Notes: generated by a model from the letters alone, not told the origin. A DNA stretch of 64,000 nt from Pedobacter endophyticus (GCF_015679185.1 NZ_CP064939.1:1984001-2048000), one strand, 5' to 3'; shown: positions 20,358 through 30,260, counted from the first letter of the stretch. A program made the numbers and translations.

Positions 20358-21248
20358 ATGAAGTACTATAATTCTAATACGATTATTTACCTCGATGGGC
20401 GCTTTGAAAAGGCAGTAGACAGTAGCACTGATCTTTACGGGCAATCGTTACATTACGGTTATGCTGCATTTGAGGGCATCAGAGCGTACAAAACCCATAA
20501 CGGAAACCGCATCTTTAAGGCGGCCGCTCACTTCGACCGTTTAGAGCGTTCGTGCCAGCTGGCCAATATTCCGTTTCCGTGGGACAAACAAGAACTGATC
20601 AGGCAAACCTACAAACTCCTTACGCTAAACAAACTAAAAGACGCCTATATCCGTCCGCTGGTTTTTTGCCACCCAAACATGAAGCTAAACGAGCCAAGCG
20701 GCGTTTCCATTTTGATTTGTGCGTGGGATTGGGATGCGTATTCGGGTAACAAGCTGTTGAAACTGACCATTTCAGAGTTCGAAAGGCCAAACCCAAAATC
20801 GACTCCTATGGAGGCTAAGTTGAGCGGAAACTACGTTAACTCCATTCTGGCTACGACTGCCGCCAATATTAAAGGCTACGATGAGGCTTTACTTTTAGAT
20901 ATGCATGGATTTGTTGCCGAAGCATCAGGCGCCAACATCTTCATCGAAAAAGACGGAAAGCTTTTTACACCATCTTTAGGAAACATTTTGCCAGGAATTA
21001 CCAGGGCTACCGTTAAAGAGCTTTGCAACGTTCTCGACATCGAATGTATTGAGAAGAAACTTACCGTTGAGGATTTGAGAAAAGCAGACAGTGCGTTTTT
21101 GTGCGGAACAGCCACAGAAATTGCAGGCATTGCCTCTATAGACGATATCGTTTTTCGTACCCTTTGGAGAGAATCACTCGGTTACACCATACAGCGGGCC
21201 TACAAAAATCTGGTGCTCGAAAAAGTAAATTATGAAGTGATAATATAG
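20358..21248 (+). CDS. ilvE: Branched-chain amino-acid aminotransferase
   Basis: Class IV PLP enzyme for the last step of Val, Leu and Ile synthesis. The protein has 296 residues. SLHYGYAAFEGIRAY is the family's N-terminal motif. Lys154 in EAKLSGNYVNS is the PLP lysine. DMHGFVAEASGANIFIEKDG and PGITRATVKELC are the conserved C-terminal blocks. First structural gene after the attenuator; ilvD follows after a repeat-filled 171-bp gap. Confidence 0.95.
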   Translation: MKYYNSNTIIYLDGRFEKAVDSSTDLYGQSLHYGYAAFEGIRAYKTHNGNRIFKAAAHFDRLERSCQLANIPFPWDKQELIRQTYKLLTLNKLKDAYIRPLVFCHPNMKLNEPSGVSILICAWDWDAYSGNKLLKLTISEFERPNPKSTPMEAKLSGNYVNSILATTAANIKGYDEALLLDMHGFVAEASGANIFIEKDGKLFTPSLGNILPGITRATVKELCNVLDIECIEKKLTVEDLRKADSAFLCGTATEIAGIASIDDIVFRTLWRESLGYTIQRAYKNLVLEKVNYEVII

Positions 21249-21249
21249 T

Positions 21250-21283
21250 CAGAAAGTCGGGAGTCAGAAAGTCCGAAGTTTGG
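21250..21283 (+). repeat. Heptad array after ilvE
   Basis: TCGGGAG, TCCGAAG and TTTGGAG with interspersed 8-nt TCAGAAAG units begin at the ilvE stop codon and run in its sense direction. Confidence 0.75.
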
Positions 21284-21300
21284 AGGCAAAAAAATCAAAA

Positions 21301-21399
21301 ATCGGTGGAATCACATTGATATCAGTGTAATCAAACTGAAGGAAAAAGCGCAAGATAAAATCGGTGAAATCACATAAAAATCCGTGAAATCACTTTAAA
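21301..21399 (+). repeat. 20-nt ATCNGTGNAATCA repeats before ilvD
   Basis: Four units start at 21301, 21321, 21360 and 21380, in two exact 20-nt-spaced pairs. The core is ATC-N-GTG-N-AATCA. Sister pairs lie before leuD (32222, 32240) and before the twin-ABC gene (33005, 33023) at 18-nt spacing. Confidence 0.8.
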
Positions 21400-21419
21400 C
21401 AGAATATATACCTTAAACA

Positions 21420-23102
21420 ATGAGCGAATTAAACAAGTACAGTAAAACATTTACACAAGATCCAACACAACCGGCAGCGCAGGCTATGCTTTACGGAATC
21501 GGTTTAACCGATGCAGATATGGCGAAAGCACAGGTCGGTATTGCAAGTATGGGCTACGACGGCAACACCTGCAACATGCACTTAAACGACCTTGCAAAAG
21601 AAGTTAAAGTTGGAGTCTGGAAAAATGATTTAGTGGGCTTGGTATTCAATACCATTGGCGTAAGTGATGGCATGAGCAACGGTACCGATGGCATGCGTTA
21701 CTCGTTGGTAAGCCGCGATGTAATTGCAGATAGTATCGAAACCATTTGCGGCGGGCAATATTACGACGGCATCATCTCCATACCCGGTTGCGATAAAAAT
21801 ATGCCGGGCGCTATTATGGCTATGGCACGCTTAGATCGCCCATCAATTATGGTGTATGGCGGTACAATTGCGCCGGGACATTATAAAGGAGAGGAACTCA
21901 ATATCGTTTCAGCTTTCGAGGCTTTAGGTCAAAAAATCTGCGGCAATTTATCAGAAGACGATTATCAAGGCATTATTAAACATACTTGTCCCGGTGCGGG
22001 CGCCTGTGGTGGCATGTACACCGCAAATACAATGGCTTCGGCAATAGAAGCTTTGGGCATGAGCTTACCCTATTCGTCATCGAACCCGGCAACGAGCGAG
22101 GAGAAAAAACAAGAGTGTTTAGATGCCGGAAAGTATATCAGAATCCTTTTAGAAAAAGACATTAAACCGTCTGATATCATGACAAGGAAGGCATTCGAAA
22201 ATGCAATTCGCTCAATCATTATATTAGGTGGAAGTACTAATGCGGTATTACACTTCATCGCAATTGGTAAGGCCGTTGGTGTAGAAATTACTCAAGACGA
22301 CTTTCAACGCATGAGCGACGAAACACCCGTTCTTGCAGATTTTAAACCAAGTGGAAAATATCTGATGCAAGATCTGCATCAATATGGCGGTACACCTGCT
22401 GTGATGAAATACCTCTTAAACGAGGGATTAATTCATGGCGATTGCTTAACTGTAACCGGTAAAACAGTTGCCGAAAACCTTGCTGATGTAAAATCGATAA
22501 TGGATTACGATCAAAAGATTGTTCAGAAACTGGATAATCCCATCAAAGCAACTGGCCATTTACAAATTCTTTATGGAAACCTGGCTGAGAAAGGTTCTGT
22601 AGCAAAAATCAGCGGTAAAGAAGGTGAAAAATTTGAAGGTCCGGCACGTGTATTCGACGGTGAAAAAGATTTAGTTGCAGGAATATCTAGCGGCAGAATT
22701 AAACCGGGCGATGTTGTCGTTATTAAAAATGAGGGCCCGGTTGGCGCTCCGGGTATGCCCGAAATGCTAAAACCAACTTCTTTAATTATTGGTGCCGGTT
22801 TAGGTAAATCAATCGCATTAATTACTGATGGCCGTTTCTCTGGCGGAACACATGGTTTTGTGGTTGGCCATATCACTCCCGAGGCCTATAAAGGTGGACT
22901 AATTGGCTTGGTAGAAGATAATGACCTGATTGAAATCGATGCTGTGAACAATACTATTAACTTGAAAGTTAGCGAAGAAGTTATTGCAGAGCGAAGGAAA
23001 AATTATGTTCAGCCAGCCTTAAAAGTAACAAAAGGTGTGCTTTATAAATATGCTAAAACAGTTTCAGACGCGGCCAGTGGTTGCGTAACTGACGAGTATT
23101 AA
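21420..23102 (+). CDS. ilvD: Dihydroxy-acid dehydratase
   Basis: Iron-sulfur dehydratase making the 2-oxo acids of the Val/Leu and Ile branches. The protein has 560 residues. Cluster ligands are recognisable: Cys51 (YDGNTCNMH), Cys124 (PGCDKNMPG) and Cys196 ([11 protein letters not shown]). The C-terminal domain includes [16 protein letters not shown] and [15 protein letters not shown]. It is full length. The window shows the usual ilvE-ilvD-ilvB-ilvN-ilvC order, broken here by the ORF6N gene. Confidence 0.97.
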   Translation: MSELNKYSKTFTQDPTQPAAQAMLYGIGLTDADMAKAQVGIASMGYDGNTCNMHLNDLAKEVKVGVWKNDLVGLVFNTIGVSDGMSNGTDGMRYSLVSRDVIADSIETICGGQYYDGIISIPGCDKNMPGAIMAMARLDRPSIMVYGGTIAPGHYKGEELNIVSAFEALGQKICGNLSEDDYQGIIKHTCPGAGACGGMYTANTMASAIEALGMSLPYSSSNPATSEEKKQECLDAGKYIRILLEKDIKPSDIMTRKAFENAIRSIIILGGSTNAVLHFIAIGKAVGVEITQDDFQRMSDETPVLADFKPSGKYLMQDLHQYGGTPAVMKYLLNEGLIHGDCLTVTGKTVAENLADVKSIMDYDQKIVQKLDNPIKATGHLQILYGNLAEKGSVAKISGKEGEKFEGPARVFDGEKDLVAGISSGRIKPGDVVVIKNEGPVGAPGMPEMLKPTSLIIGAGLGKSIALITDGRFSGGTHGFVVGHITPEAYKGGLIGLVEDNDLIEIDAVNNTINLKVSEEVIAERRKNYVQPALKVTKGVLYKYAKTVSDAASGCVTDEY

Positions 23103-23150
23103 ATTTTGGAAGTCATCCCGACAGAAAATTGATATTTAAATGAATACAAT

Positions 23151-23720
23151 ATGCAAATTATAAAAAGCATTGAAAGTAGAATTTATACAGTTCGGGGTGA
23201 AAGGGTAATGTTAGATTTCGATCTGGCGGCACTTTACGAAGTGGAAACAAGAGTATTAAATCAAGCGGTAAAACGAAATGAAAAACGTTTTCCTGATGAT
23301 TTCATGTTTCAGCTAACTTCAACTGAATGGGAAAGCATGCAGTCACAATTTGTGACCGCCTATGAGGAAATTAGTCCATCATCACAAATTGTGATGATGA
23401 ATATTCCGCAAAACAGAACCGGCAAATATTTACCCTACGCATTTACCGAGCAGGGGGTAGCCATGTTAAGTGGCGTTTTGAGGAGTGATAAGGCAATTAA
23501 AATGAACATTGCCATAATGAGGGCTTTTGTAGCAATTAGGAAGATTTTTCTTCAACCGAATGATGACAATGAAAGATTAAAAGAAATAAAAGAGCGAATT
23601 GAAGAGCATGATATCCAACTGAATCAATTATATGATGCTATGGATAATCTACTAGACGAGAGAATCGCCCAAAAGAAGTGGAACGATAGAAAACGAATCG
23701 GCTTTAAAATAAAAGAATAA
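23151..23720 (+). CDS. ORF6N-domain DNA-binding protein
   Basis: Protein of 189 residues with an N-terminal ORF6N domain (residues about 5-90: ESRIYTVRGERVMLDFDLAALY, then LNQAVKRNEKRFPDDFMFQLT). ORF6N is a phage- and mobile-element-associated domain related to KilA-N. AFTEQGVAMLSGVL and IMRAFVAIRK are also typical. The C-terminus (about 130-189) is a charged coiled coil. It is inserted between ilvD and ilvB in the same orientation, 21 bp before ilvB. The function is unknown; a phage-derived regulator is plausible. Confidence 0.85.
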   Translation: MQIIKSIESRIYTVRGERVMLDFDLAALYEVETRVLNQAVKRNEKRFPDDFMFQLTSTEWESMQSQFVTAYEEISPSSQIVMMNIPQNRTGKYLPYAFTEQGVAMLSGVLRSDKAIKMNIAIMRAFVAIRKIFLQPNDDNERLKEIKERIEEHDIQLNQLYDAMDNLLDERIAQKKWNDRKRIGFKIKE

Positions 23721-23741
23721 TAGAACCGCAAAAACATAATT

Positions 23742-25490
23742 ATGGAAACTGCACAAGATACATTACAACAAACGGAGGCGAAGGCAGAAACCTCTAAAAC
23801 CTTTAAGGGAACAGGCTCGCAGGTTCTTTTAAACGGACTAATTGAAGAGGGCGTAACCACCATCTTCGGTTATCCGGGTGGAGCAATCATGCCGATTTAT
23901 GATGCACTTTACGACTATGCCGACAAGCTGGAGCACATTTTAGTCCGCCATGAGCAGGGCGGCATCCATGCGGCCCAGGGTTTTGCCAGAGCAAGTGGCA
24001 AAGTTGGGGTTTGTTTCGCAACCAGCGGACCGGGTGCAACCAATTTGGTAACTGGTTTAGCCGATGCTCAAATCGATAGCACACCCTTAGTTTGTATCAC
24101 AGGGCAAGTTTTCGCTCACTTATTGGGAACTGATGCATTTCAGGAGACAGATGTAATTAACATTACTACGCCTGTTACCAAATGGAATTATCAGGTTACC
24201 GATGCCAAAGAAATCCCCGAGGTTTTAGCTAAGGCTTTCTACATTGCTAAAAGTGGCAGGCCAGGCCCGGTTTTAATCGACATTACAAAGAACGCACAAT
24301 TACAGGTTGAAGAATTTCCAGAGTATGTAAAGTGCAACCATATCCGCTCCTATCGCCCAAAACCAAAAGTTAGGGTAGAATTTATTGAGCAAGCTGCACA
24401 ACTAATTAATGCCGCACAAAAACCCTTCATACTCTTTGGGCAAGGCGTTATTTTAGGTCAGGCTGAAGCAGAATTTAAGGCGTTTATTGAAAAAAGTGGC
24501 ATTCCGGCAGCATGGACTATTATGGGCGATGGCGCAATTCCAACAGATCACCCATTAAATGTGGGGATGTTGGGGATGCACGGTAATTATGGGCCGAATG
24601 TTTTAACAAACGAAGCTGATGTAATCATTGCAATCGGAATGCGTTTCGATGACCGGGTAACGGGTAGATTAGATAAATATGCAAAGCAGGCAAAGATTGT
24701 TCATTTAGACATCGATCCGGCCGAGATTGACAAAAATGTTAAAGCCGACGTTGGCGTTTGGGGCGACTGCAAAGAAACTTTGCCGCTTTTAACCGATTTG
24801 GTAAACGAAAAAAAACACGATGATTGGTTAGCTAAATTTAAAGACTACAACCAACAGGAGATCGATCAGGTGATTACGCCCGAGCTTTATCCCGAAGGTG
24901 ATGAAATGACCATGGGCGAGGTATTGCGCAACATCAACGAAATTTGTGGCGGCGATGCCGTAATCGTAACCGACGTTGGTCAGCACCAAATGGTAGCCTG
25001 TCGTTACGCCAAGTTTAACAACACACGTAGTAACATCACCTCTGGCGGTTTGGGAACAATGGGCTTCGGCTTGCCAGCTGCAATAGGCGCTAAATATGGT
25101 GTGCCAAACAAAACGGTAATTGCAATTATTGGCGATGGTGGTTTCCAAATGACTCCGCAAGAGCTCGGTACAATTATGCAATTTGGCGCCGCTGTTAAAA
25201 TTTTGATCCTGAACAACCGCTTCTTAGGCATGGTGCGTCAATGGCAACAGCTATTTCACGATAAAAGGTACTCGTTTGTAAACATCACAAGTCCTGATTT
25301 CGTCGCCCTGGCAAAGTCTTATTACATAGAGGCTAGCAAGGTTGATGAACGTGCAAACTTGAGGAACGCTTTGGAAACAATGATTAATCACGAAGGATCG
25401 TACCTTTTAGAAGTAATGGTTGGTCGAGAAAACAACGTTTTCCCGATGGTTCCCCAAGGAATGAGTGTAAGCGAAATTAGGTTAAAATAA
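23742..25490 (+). CDS. ilvB: Acetolactate synthase large subunit
   Basis: ThDP- and FAD-dependent enzyme condensing pyruvate with pyruvate or 2-oxobutyrate. The protein has 582 residues. The ThDP-activating glutamate is in LVRHEQGGIHAAQGFARA. The Mg-ThDP motif is GDGGFQMTPQELGTIMQFG ending in NN. FGYPGGAIMPIYD begins the pyrimidine-binding domain after a short variable N-terminus of about 25 residues. ilvN follows, 122 bp downstream. Confidence 0.97.
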   Translation: METAQDTLQQTEAKAETSKTFKGTGSQVLLNGLIEEGVTTIFGYPGGAIMPIYDALYDYADKLEHILVRHEQGGIHAAQGFARASGKVGVCFATSGPGATNLVTGLADAQIDSTPLVCITGQVFAHLLGTDAFQETDVINITTPVTKWNYQVTDAKEIPEVLAKAFYIAKSGRPGPVLIDITKNAQLQVEEFPEYVKCNHIRSYRPKPKVRVEFIEQAAQLINAAQKPFILFGQGVILGQAEAEFKAFIEKSGIPAAWTIMGDGAIPTDHPLNVGMLGMHGNYGPNVLTNEADVIIAIGMRFDDRVTGRLDKYAKQAKIVHLDIDPAEIDKNVKADVGVWGDCKETLPLLTDLVNEKKHDDWLAKFKDYNQQEIDQVITPELYPEGDEMTMGEVLRNINEICGGDAVIVTDVGQHQMVACRYAKFNNTRSNITSGGLGTMGFGLPAAIGAKYGVPNKTVIAIIGDGGFQMTPQELGTIMQFGAAVKILILNNRFLGMVRQWQQLFHDKRYSFVNITSPDFVALAKSYYIEASKVDERANLRNALETMINHEGSYLLEVMVGRENNVFPMVPQGMSVSEIRLK

Positions 25491-25514
25491 GCTGAAAAAT
25501 CAAAGCTGGTGCAA

Positions 25515-25595
25515 TCGTCATCTCGACTGAAGCGCAGCGAAAATGGAGCGAACTTTGAAAAAAGATTTCTCCGCGAGGTCGAAATGACGATACGG
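25515..25595 (+). repeat. REP-like element between ilvB and ilvN
   Basis: The ends GTCATCTCGACTGAAGCG and CGAGGTCGAAATGACGA form an inverted pair typical of the GTCAT-type dispersed repeats. It would lie inside the ilvB-ilvN transcript. Confidence 0.65.
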
Positions 25596-25612
25596 TAAAA
25601 AAAGAAATTATC

Positions 25613-26251
25613 ATGAATACTGAAAATACATTAGAACATAAAAAAGACAAAGCCGATATAGACGGAAAGCAAGAATATACCATTACGGTTTATGCTGAAA
25701 ATCGCATCGGATTATTAAACAGGATTGCGATCATTTTCTCAAAAAGGAAAATCAATATCGAGAGCCTGAACACCTCTCCATCAGAAATTGATGGCATTCA
25801 CCGTTTCAATATCGTAATTACCGAAAGTTACGATGTGGTGCGTAAACTTGCCCGCCAGATTGAGAAACAGGTTGAAGTACTGAAAGTATACTTCAACACC
25901 AACGAGGAAATTATTTGGCAGGAGCTCGCCTTATATAAGGTGTCGACAGATGAAATTGCGGAGAAAGTGACTGTAGAGCGATTGCTGAGGCAATATGGCG
26001 CCAGTGCGGTGGTGATTCGTAAAGACTATACTGTTTTTGCAGTAACTGGTCACAGAGAAGAAACAGATGCATTGGTAAAAGCCCTCGAACCGTTTGAATT
26101 GATCGAATTTGTTCGCTCGGCAAGGATTGCCATTATCAAGGACAGTGCCGGTTTCCACGAGAAGCTGAAAGAGTTTGAGGCTTTTGAACCAGGTGAAGAA
26201 TTGATAGAGAACGAGTTTTTAGATAAGGGCGAAAAGATTTTCACAATGTAG
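25613..26251 (+). CDS. ilvN: Acetolactate synthase small subunit
   Basis: Regulatory subunit of acetohydroxyacid synthase, binding valine through an N-terminal ACT domain. The protein has 212 residues. After about 20 charged residues, YTITVYAENRIGLLNRIAII starts the ACT domain, ending near residue 100. A second, C-terminal ACT-like domain follows (YTVFAVTGHREETDAL). The length is slightly above the 160-190 usual for IlvN/IlvH because of both termini. Confidence 0.95.
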   Translation: MNTENTLEHKKDKADIDGKQEYTITVYAENRIGLLNRIAIIFSKRKINIESLNTSPSEIDGIHRFNIVITESYDVVRKLARQIEKQVEVLKVYFNTNEEIIWQELALYKVSTDEIAEKVTVERLLRQYGASAVVIRKDYTVFAVTGHREETDALVKALEPFELIEFVRSARIAIIKDSAGFHEKLKEFEAFEPGEELIENEFLDKGEKIFTM

Positions 26252-26256
26252 TGGAG

Positions 26257-26311
26257 CTTAAAGCTGAAAGAGCAAGCTGAAAGATTAAAGCTGAAGGATC
26301 AAAGAGCAAAA
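26257..26311 (+). repeat. NNNAAAG heptad array after ilvN
   Basis: CTTAAAG, CTGAAAG, ATTAAAG, CTGAAGG and ATCAAAG units with one 6-nt unit start 6 nt after the ilvN stop codon, in its sense direction. Confidence 0.85.
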
Positions 26312-26327
26312 CGAAAACCTAAACGAG

Positions 26328-26386
26328 TCGTCATTGCGAGGTACGAAGCAATCTCATTCATATAAACTTAGCCTCGCAATAACGAA
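26328..26386 (+). repeat. REP-like inverted repeat before the DinB gene
   Basis: CGTCATTGCGAGG and CCTCGCAATAACG form inverted arms with one mismatch; the left arm continues with TACGAAGCAATC. This is the same family as the perfect pair at 61168-61229. Confidence 0.8.
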
Positions 26387-26395
26387 CAAATAACA

Positions 26396-26860
26396 ATGAA
26401 CGAAATATTTAAATTTATAATAGACTCACGCAAGGCTTTTATCAGGTTGATAGACGAATTAACTGTTGAGCAGTTGAACCAAATTCCAGCGGGCTTTAAC
26501 AACAACATTATCTGGAATTTCGGCCATATTGTAGTCACCAGTCAAACCCTTTGCTATGTGCGCACCGGGATTTTGCAAGATGCGAACGCTGTGAAGTTTA
26601 ACGAATTTTATAAGAGAGATACTCGCCCAACTTACACAGTAACAGAAGAAGAAGTGGCAGAATTAAAGGCAATGGCGTTGGAAAGCATCGAAAAGATTAA
26701 GCTGGATTATAACAGCGGCTTCTTCCCTGTCATTACCCCTTTTTCAACCTCAACCTTTGGAGTTGAAATAAAAACCATTGAAGAAGTACTAACTACCACT
26801 GTTGGCCATGATAACCTACACTTTGGCTACGCGTTGGCGCAGAAAAAGGCATTAACGTAG
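26396..26860 (+). CDS. DinB-like putative metalloenzyme
   Basis: DinB/YfiT-fold four-helix protein of 154 residues. The likely metal-binding histidines are in WNFGHIVV (about residue 43) and GHDNLHFG (about 141 and 145), the family's three-His arrangement. The DinB superfamily includes thiol-dependent transferases such as BstA and the mycothiol/bacillithiol-linked enzymes. No substrate can be read. It is cargo between ilvN and ilvC, flanked by repeats on both sides. Confidence 0.8.
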   Translation: MNEIFKFIIDSRKAFIRLIDELTVEQLNQIPAGFNNNIIWNFGHIVVTSQTLCYVRTGILQDANAVKFNEFYKRDTRPTYTVTEEEVAELKAMALESIEKIKLDYNSGFFPVITPFSTSTFGVEIKTIEEVLTTTVGHDNLHFGYALAQKKALT

Positions 26861-26967
26861 AGGGTTAGAAACGATAAGGAGCTGAAAAGGATAAAGATAA
26901 AGCAAAACGCTCAATAAATAATCGGTGAATAGACCGGAAGACTAAACAATTTTTAAGCATCATGACA

Positions 26968-27014
26968 ACAGTCTTGATACTTGACACTAAACACTTGATA
27001 CTAAATAATTAAAT
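26968..27014 (+). repeat. Heptad array before ilvC
   Basis: CTTGATA, CTTGACA, CTAAACA, CTTGATA and CTAAATA follow each other with an exact 7-nt phase, ending about 12 nt before the ilvC ATG. Confidence 0.8.
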
Positions 27015-27025
27015 AACAAAAAACG

Positions 27026-28507
27026 ATGTCAAATTATTTTAACACATTACCTCTTAGAGAAAAATTGAACCAACTTGGTGTTTGCGATTTCATGGACAGC
27101 AACGAATTTTTGGATGGCGTTAGCGCTTTGAAAGGCAAAAAACTAGTAATTGTAGGTTGCGGTGCCCAAGGCTTAAACCAGGGGTTAAATTTAAGAGATA
27201 GTGGTTTAGATGTTAGCTATACCTTGCGTAAAGAAGCCATTGAAGGCAAAAGAGACTCATGGAAAAATGCAACCGAAAACAATTTCAATGTAGGCACCTA
27301 CGAAGAATTGATTCCGACAGCTGATGTGGTAATTAACCTTACGCCCGATAAGCAACACACCGCTGTGGTAAATGCAATTATGCCTTTAATGAAAGAAGGC
27401 GCTACTTTATTGTACTCTCACGGCTTCAACATTGTTGAGGAAGGCATGCAGATCCGTAAAGATTTAACCGTTATTATGGTTGCTCCTAAATGCCCTGGTA
27501 GCGAGGTTAGGGCAGAATATGTACGTGGTTTTGGGGTGCCAACTTTAATTGCCGTACACCCGGAAAACGACCCTCAAGGTAAGGGATTGGCCCAAGCCAA
27601 AGCCTATTGCGTAGGTACAGGTGGCCACAGAGCCGGTGTATTAAAATCATCGTTCGTTGCCGAGGTGAAATCTGATTTGATGGGCGAGCAAACCATTTTA
27701 TGTGGCTTGTTGCAAACAGGTTCTATCCTATCTTTCGATAAAATGGTAGAAAAAGGAATAGACGCGGGTTATGCTTCTAAACTGGTTCAATACGGTGTTG
27801 AGGTAATTACCGAAGCCCTAAAACAAGGCGGAATTACCGCAATGATGGATCGCTTAAGTAATGTTGCCAAAATTAAGGCGTTCGAGATTTCCGAAGAATT
27901 GAAAGACATCATGCGTCCGTTGTTTCAAAAACACCAAGACGACATTATGAGCGGTGAGTTTAGCCGTACAATGATGGAAGACTGGGCCAATGGCGATAAA
28001 AACCTCTTGAAATGGAGAGCTGAAACAGGCGAAACTGCTTTCGAGAAAACCCCTGCTGGCGACGTTAAAATTGGTGAGCAAGAATATTTCGACAACTATT
28101 TATTGATGGTTGCTTTTGTACGTGCTGGTGTTGAACTGGCTTTCGAAACTATGGTTCAGGCAGGTATCAAACCAGAATCTGCTTACTACGAATCGTTACA
28201 CGAAACACCGCTTATTGCCAACACCATTGCCCGTAAAAAATTATTCGAAATGAACCGCGTAATTTCTGACACTGCCGAATATGGTTGCTATTTATTCGAT
28301 CAGGCATGCAAACCTCTGTTAGCTGATTTTATGACAAGAGTTGATACGGACCTGGTTGGTAAAAATTTTAACGAAGGTAAAGATGGCGCCGTTGACAACA
28401 GAAAATTAATCGACGTTAACGAGGCAATCCGCTCGCACGAAGTAGAACAGATTGGTGCTACTTTGCGTAAAGCGATGACTGCAATGAAAGCCATTAAAAC
28501 TGCATAA
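27026..28507 (+). CDS. ilvC: Ketol-acid reductoisomerase, class II
   Basis: NADPH- and Mg-dependent enzyme of Val/Leu and Ile synthesis. At 493 residues it is the long class II (E. coli-like) form with a duplicated C-terminal helical domain. The Rossmann motif is [25 protein letters not shown] carries the NADPH-phosphate-binding loop. [10 protein letters not shown] and the second EQEYFDN region hold metal-binding acids. It is followed by two GC-rich palindromes, then leuC. Confidence 0.97.
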   Translation: MSNYFNTLPLREKLNQLGVCDFMDSNEFLDGVSALKGKKLVIVGCGAQGLNQGLNLRDSGLDVSYTLRKEAIEGKRDSWKNATENNFNVGTYEELIPTADVVINLTPDKQHTAVVNAIMPLMKEGATLLYSHGFNIVEEGMQIRKDLTVIMVAPKCPGSEVRAEYVRGFGVPTLIAVHPENDPQGKGLAQAKAYCVGTGGHRAGVLKSSFVAEVKSDLMGEQTILCGLLQTGSILSFDKMVEKGIDAGYASKLVQYGVEVITEALKQGGITAMMDRLSNVAKIKAFEISEELKDIMRPLFQKHQDDIMSGEFSRTMMEDWANGDKNLLKWRAETGETAFEKTPAGDVKIGEQEYFDNYLLMVAFVRAGVELAFETMVQAGIKPESAYYESLHETPLIANTIARKKLFEMNRVISDTAEYGCYLFDQACKPLLADFMTRVDTDLVGKNFNEGKDGAVDNRKLIDVNEAIRSHEVEQIGATLRKAMTAMKAIKTA

Positions 28508-28508
28508 T

Positions 28509-28534
28509 CCCCCAAACCCCCAAAGGGGGCTTTT
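28509..28534 (+). repeat. GC-rich palindrome after ilvC
   Basis: CCCCCAAAGGGGG with a preceding CCCCCAAA and a trailing CTTTT. It is 2 nt past the ilvC stop codon and may double as a weak terminator. Confidence 0.7.
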
Positions 28535-28561
28535 AAAATACAAAAAATAACACACTCACTA

Positions 28562-28596
28562 AGCCCTCTCCTTAAGGGGAGGGTTCGGTGGGGCTA
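28562..28596 (+). repeat. GC-rich palindrome before leuC
   Basis: CCCTCTCCTTAAGGGGAGGG followed by TTCGGTGGGGC. This is the same class as the copies at 28640 and in leuD. Confidence 0.7.
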
Positions 28597-28639
28597 TTGA
28601 GAGAGAATAAAATGCTAACACAAACACCTAAAAGCCATG

Positions 28640-28672
28640 CTACCCCTTTCCCTTTGGGGAAGGTTGGGATGG
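28640..28672 (+). repeat. GC-rich palindrome touching the leuC start
   Basis: CCCCTTTCCCTTTGGGGAAGG followed by TTGGGATGGGG. Its right end contains the ATG at 28669 that I take as the leuC start codon. Confidence 0.7.
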
Positions 28673-30075
28673 GGAAAACATTAGTAGAAAAAATTTGGGA
28701 CGCTCACGTTGTAAAAAGTGAAGAGGGTTTCCCCGACATTTTATACATTGATACACACTTAATACACGAGGTAACCTCGCCGCAGGCTTTTGATGGCTTG
28801 CGTAAGAGAGGATTACCCGTTTTTCGGCCAAAGCAAACGGTGGCCACTGCCGATCATAACGTACCCACTTTAAACCAATTATTGCCAATTAAAGAAGAGC
28901 TTTCGCGCTACCAGGTAGATATGCTTACCAAGAATTGCGCAGAATTTGGAATTGAGCTTTATGGCTTAGGTCATCCATTTCAGGGAATTGTTCACGTAAT
29001 CGGCCCCGAATTGGGCATTACCCTACCCGGTAAAACGATGGTTTGCGGCGATAGTCACACTTCAACGCATGGTGCTTTTGGAGCCATTGCCTTTGGTATC
29101 GGCACATCGCAGGTAGAGCAGGTTTTCGCTACCCAATGTTTATTACAGTCGAAACCGAAAACAATGAAGATTGAAGTAAACGGCCAGCTCGGAAAAGGCG
29201 TTGGTGCGAAAGACATTATTCTTTACATTATATCTCAGATTTCCGCAGCCGGCGGTACCGGATATTTTATCGAGTACGCAGGTTCCGCAATCGAGTCGTT
29301 GAGTATGGAAGCCCGTATGACCATTTGCAACATGAGTATCGAGATGGGTGCAAGAGGTGGCTTAATAGCGCCAGATCAAATAACCTTCGATTACATTAAA
29401 GGCAGACAATTTGCACCTGCCGGCGAAGAATGGGATCAATCTTTAGCCTATTGGAAAACATTGTATACCGATGCAGATGCAACATTCGATAGCGTTTTAA
29501 CTTTCGATGCGGCAGATATTGCACCGATGATTACCTACGGAACCAACCCCGGAATGGGTATGGGCATTAAAGAGCATATTCCTGCAACCAATGCCCAACC
29601 CGAAAAGGAAAAGCTTTCTTATCAAAAAGCACTCGATTATATGGGCTTCGACGACGACGCCTCGTTAATTGGGAAACCGGTTGATTATGTTTTTATCGGA
29701 AGCTGCACGAACTCTCGTATCGAGGATTTGCGTGAAGTAGCCGATTTTGTAAAGGATAAACGCAAGGCAGACAACGTAACGGTTTGGATTGTTCCGGGTT
29801 CAAAGCAGGTAGAAGCCCAGGCAAAGGCCGAAGGTTTAGACAAAGTTTTTGAACAGGCCGGCTTCCAGCTACGCGAACCGGGTTGCAGTGCTTGTTTGGG
29901 AATGAACGAGGATAAGATCCCAGCAGGGAAATATTGTGTTTCTACATCGAACAGAAACTTTGAAGGTAGACAAGGGCAAAATGCCCGTACACTATTGGCC
30001 AGCCCGCTAACGGCTGCCGCAGCTGCTGTAACAGGTAAGATTACCGATGTGAGGGAAATGCTGGAGAAAGCTTAA
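28669..30075 (+). CDS. leuC: 3-isopropylmalate dehydratase large subunit
   Basis: Aconitase-family iron-sulfur enzyme of leucine synthesis, partner of LeuD. From ATG 28669 it has 468 residues, matching the family's usual 465-470 and its usual MGKTL start. Longer in-frame starts at 28612 (ATG) and 28588 (GTG) would add residues encoded by the repeat element. [38 protein letters not shown] (cluster Cys) and GCSACLGMN (two cluster Cys) are all present. The stop codon lies inside the heptad array at 30064-30147. Confidence 0.95.
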   Translation: MGKTLVEKIWDAHVVKSEEGFPDILYIDTHLIHEVTSPQAFDGLRKRGLPVFRPKQTVATADHNVPTLNQLLPIKEELSRYQVDMLTKNCAEFGIELYGLGHPFQGIVHVIGPELGITLPGKTMVCGDSHTSTHGAFGAIAFGIGTSQVEQVFATQCLLQSKPKTMKIEVNGQLGKGVGAKDIILYIISQISAAGGTGYFIEYAGSAIESLSMEARMTICNMSIEMGARGGLIAPDQITFDYIKGRQFAPAGEEWDQSLAYWKTLYTDADATFDSVLTFDAADIAPMITYGTNPGMGMGIKEHIPATNAQPEKEKLSYQKALDYMGFDDDASLIGKPVDYVFIGSCTNSRIEDLREVADFVKDKRKADNVTVWIVPGSKQVEAQAKAEGLDKVFEQAGFQLREPGCSACLGMNEDKIPAGKYCVSTSNRNFEGRQGQNARTLLASPLTAAAAAVTGKITDVREMLEKA

Positions 30076-30147
30076 AGCTTAAAGCAGAAAGACTAAAGCT
30101 TAAAGACCAAAGCTGAAAGCCGAAAGACCAAAGCTTAAAGCCGATAG
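30064..30147 (+). repeat. Twelve-unit NNNAAAG heptad array at the leuC end
   Basis: Twelve consecutive exact 7-nt units without any indel. Eleven end in AAAG and the last in ATAG, with variable triplets GAG, CTT, CAG, ACT, ACC, CTG and CCG. The first units are the final codons of leuC and include its TAA at 30073-30075. Confidence 0.95.
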
Positions 30148-30260
30148 CTAATGCTGACCGCTTATCATCCGATAGCTATCAGATGCGACGCACGGTTTAT
30201 CCTCACTTTTTTCGGGAAAGCAATCCATTTTGCGATGAAAACACAATAATAAATAAACCT

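Noticed and set aside
25911-26244. Antisense frames within ilvN
   Set aside because: They are shadows of a well-supported ACT-domain gene.
28588-28668. Longer N-terminus of LeuC from GTG 28588 or ATG 28612
   Set aside because: The extra residues come from a GC-rich repeat and do not match LeuC; the length from 28669 fits the family.
30064-30147. CRISPR-like repeat array
   Set aside because: Units are 7 nt with no spacers of 25-45 nt, and no cas genes are present. It is a heptad array.
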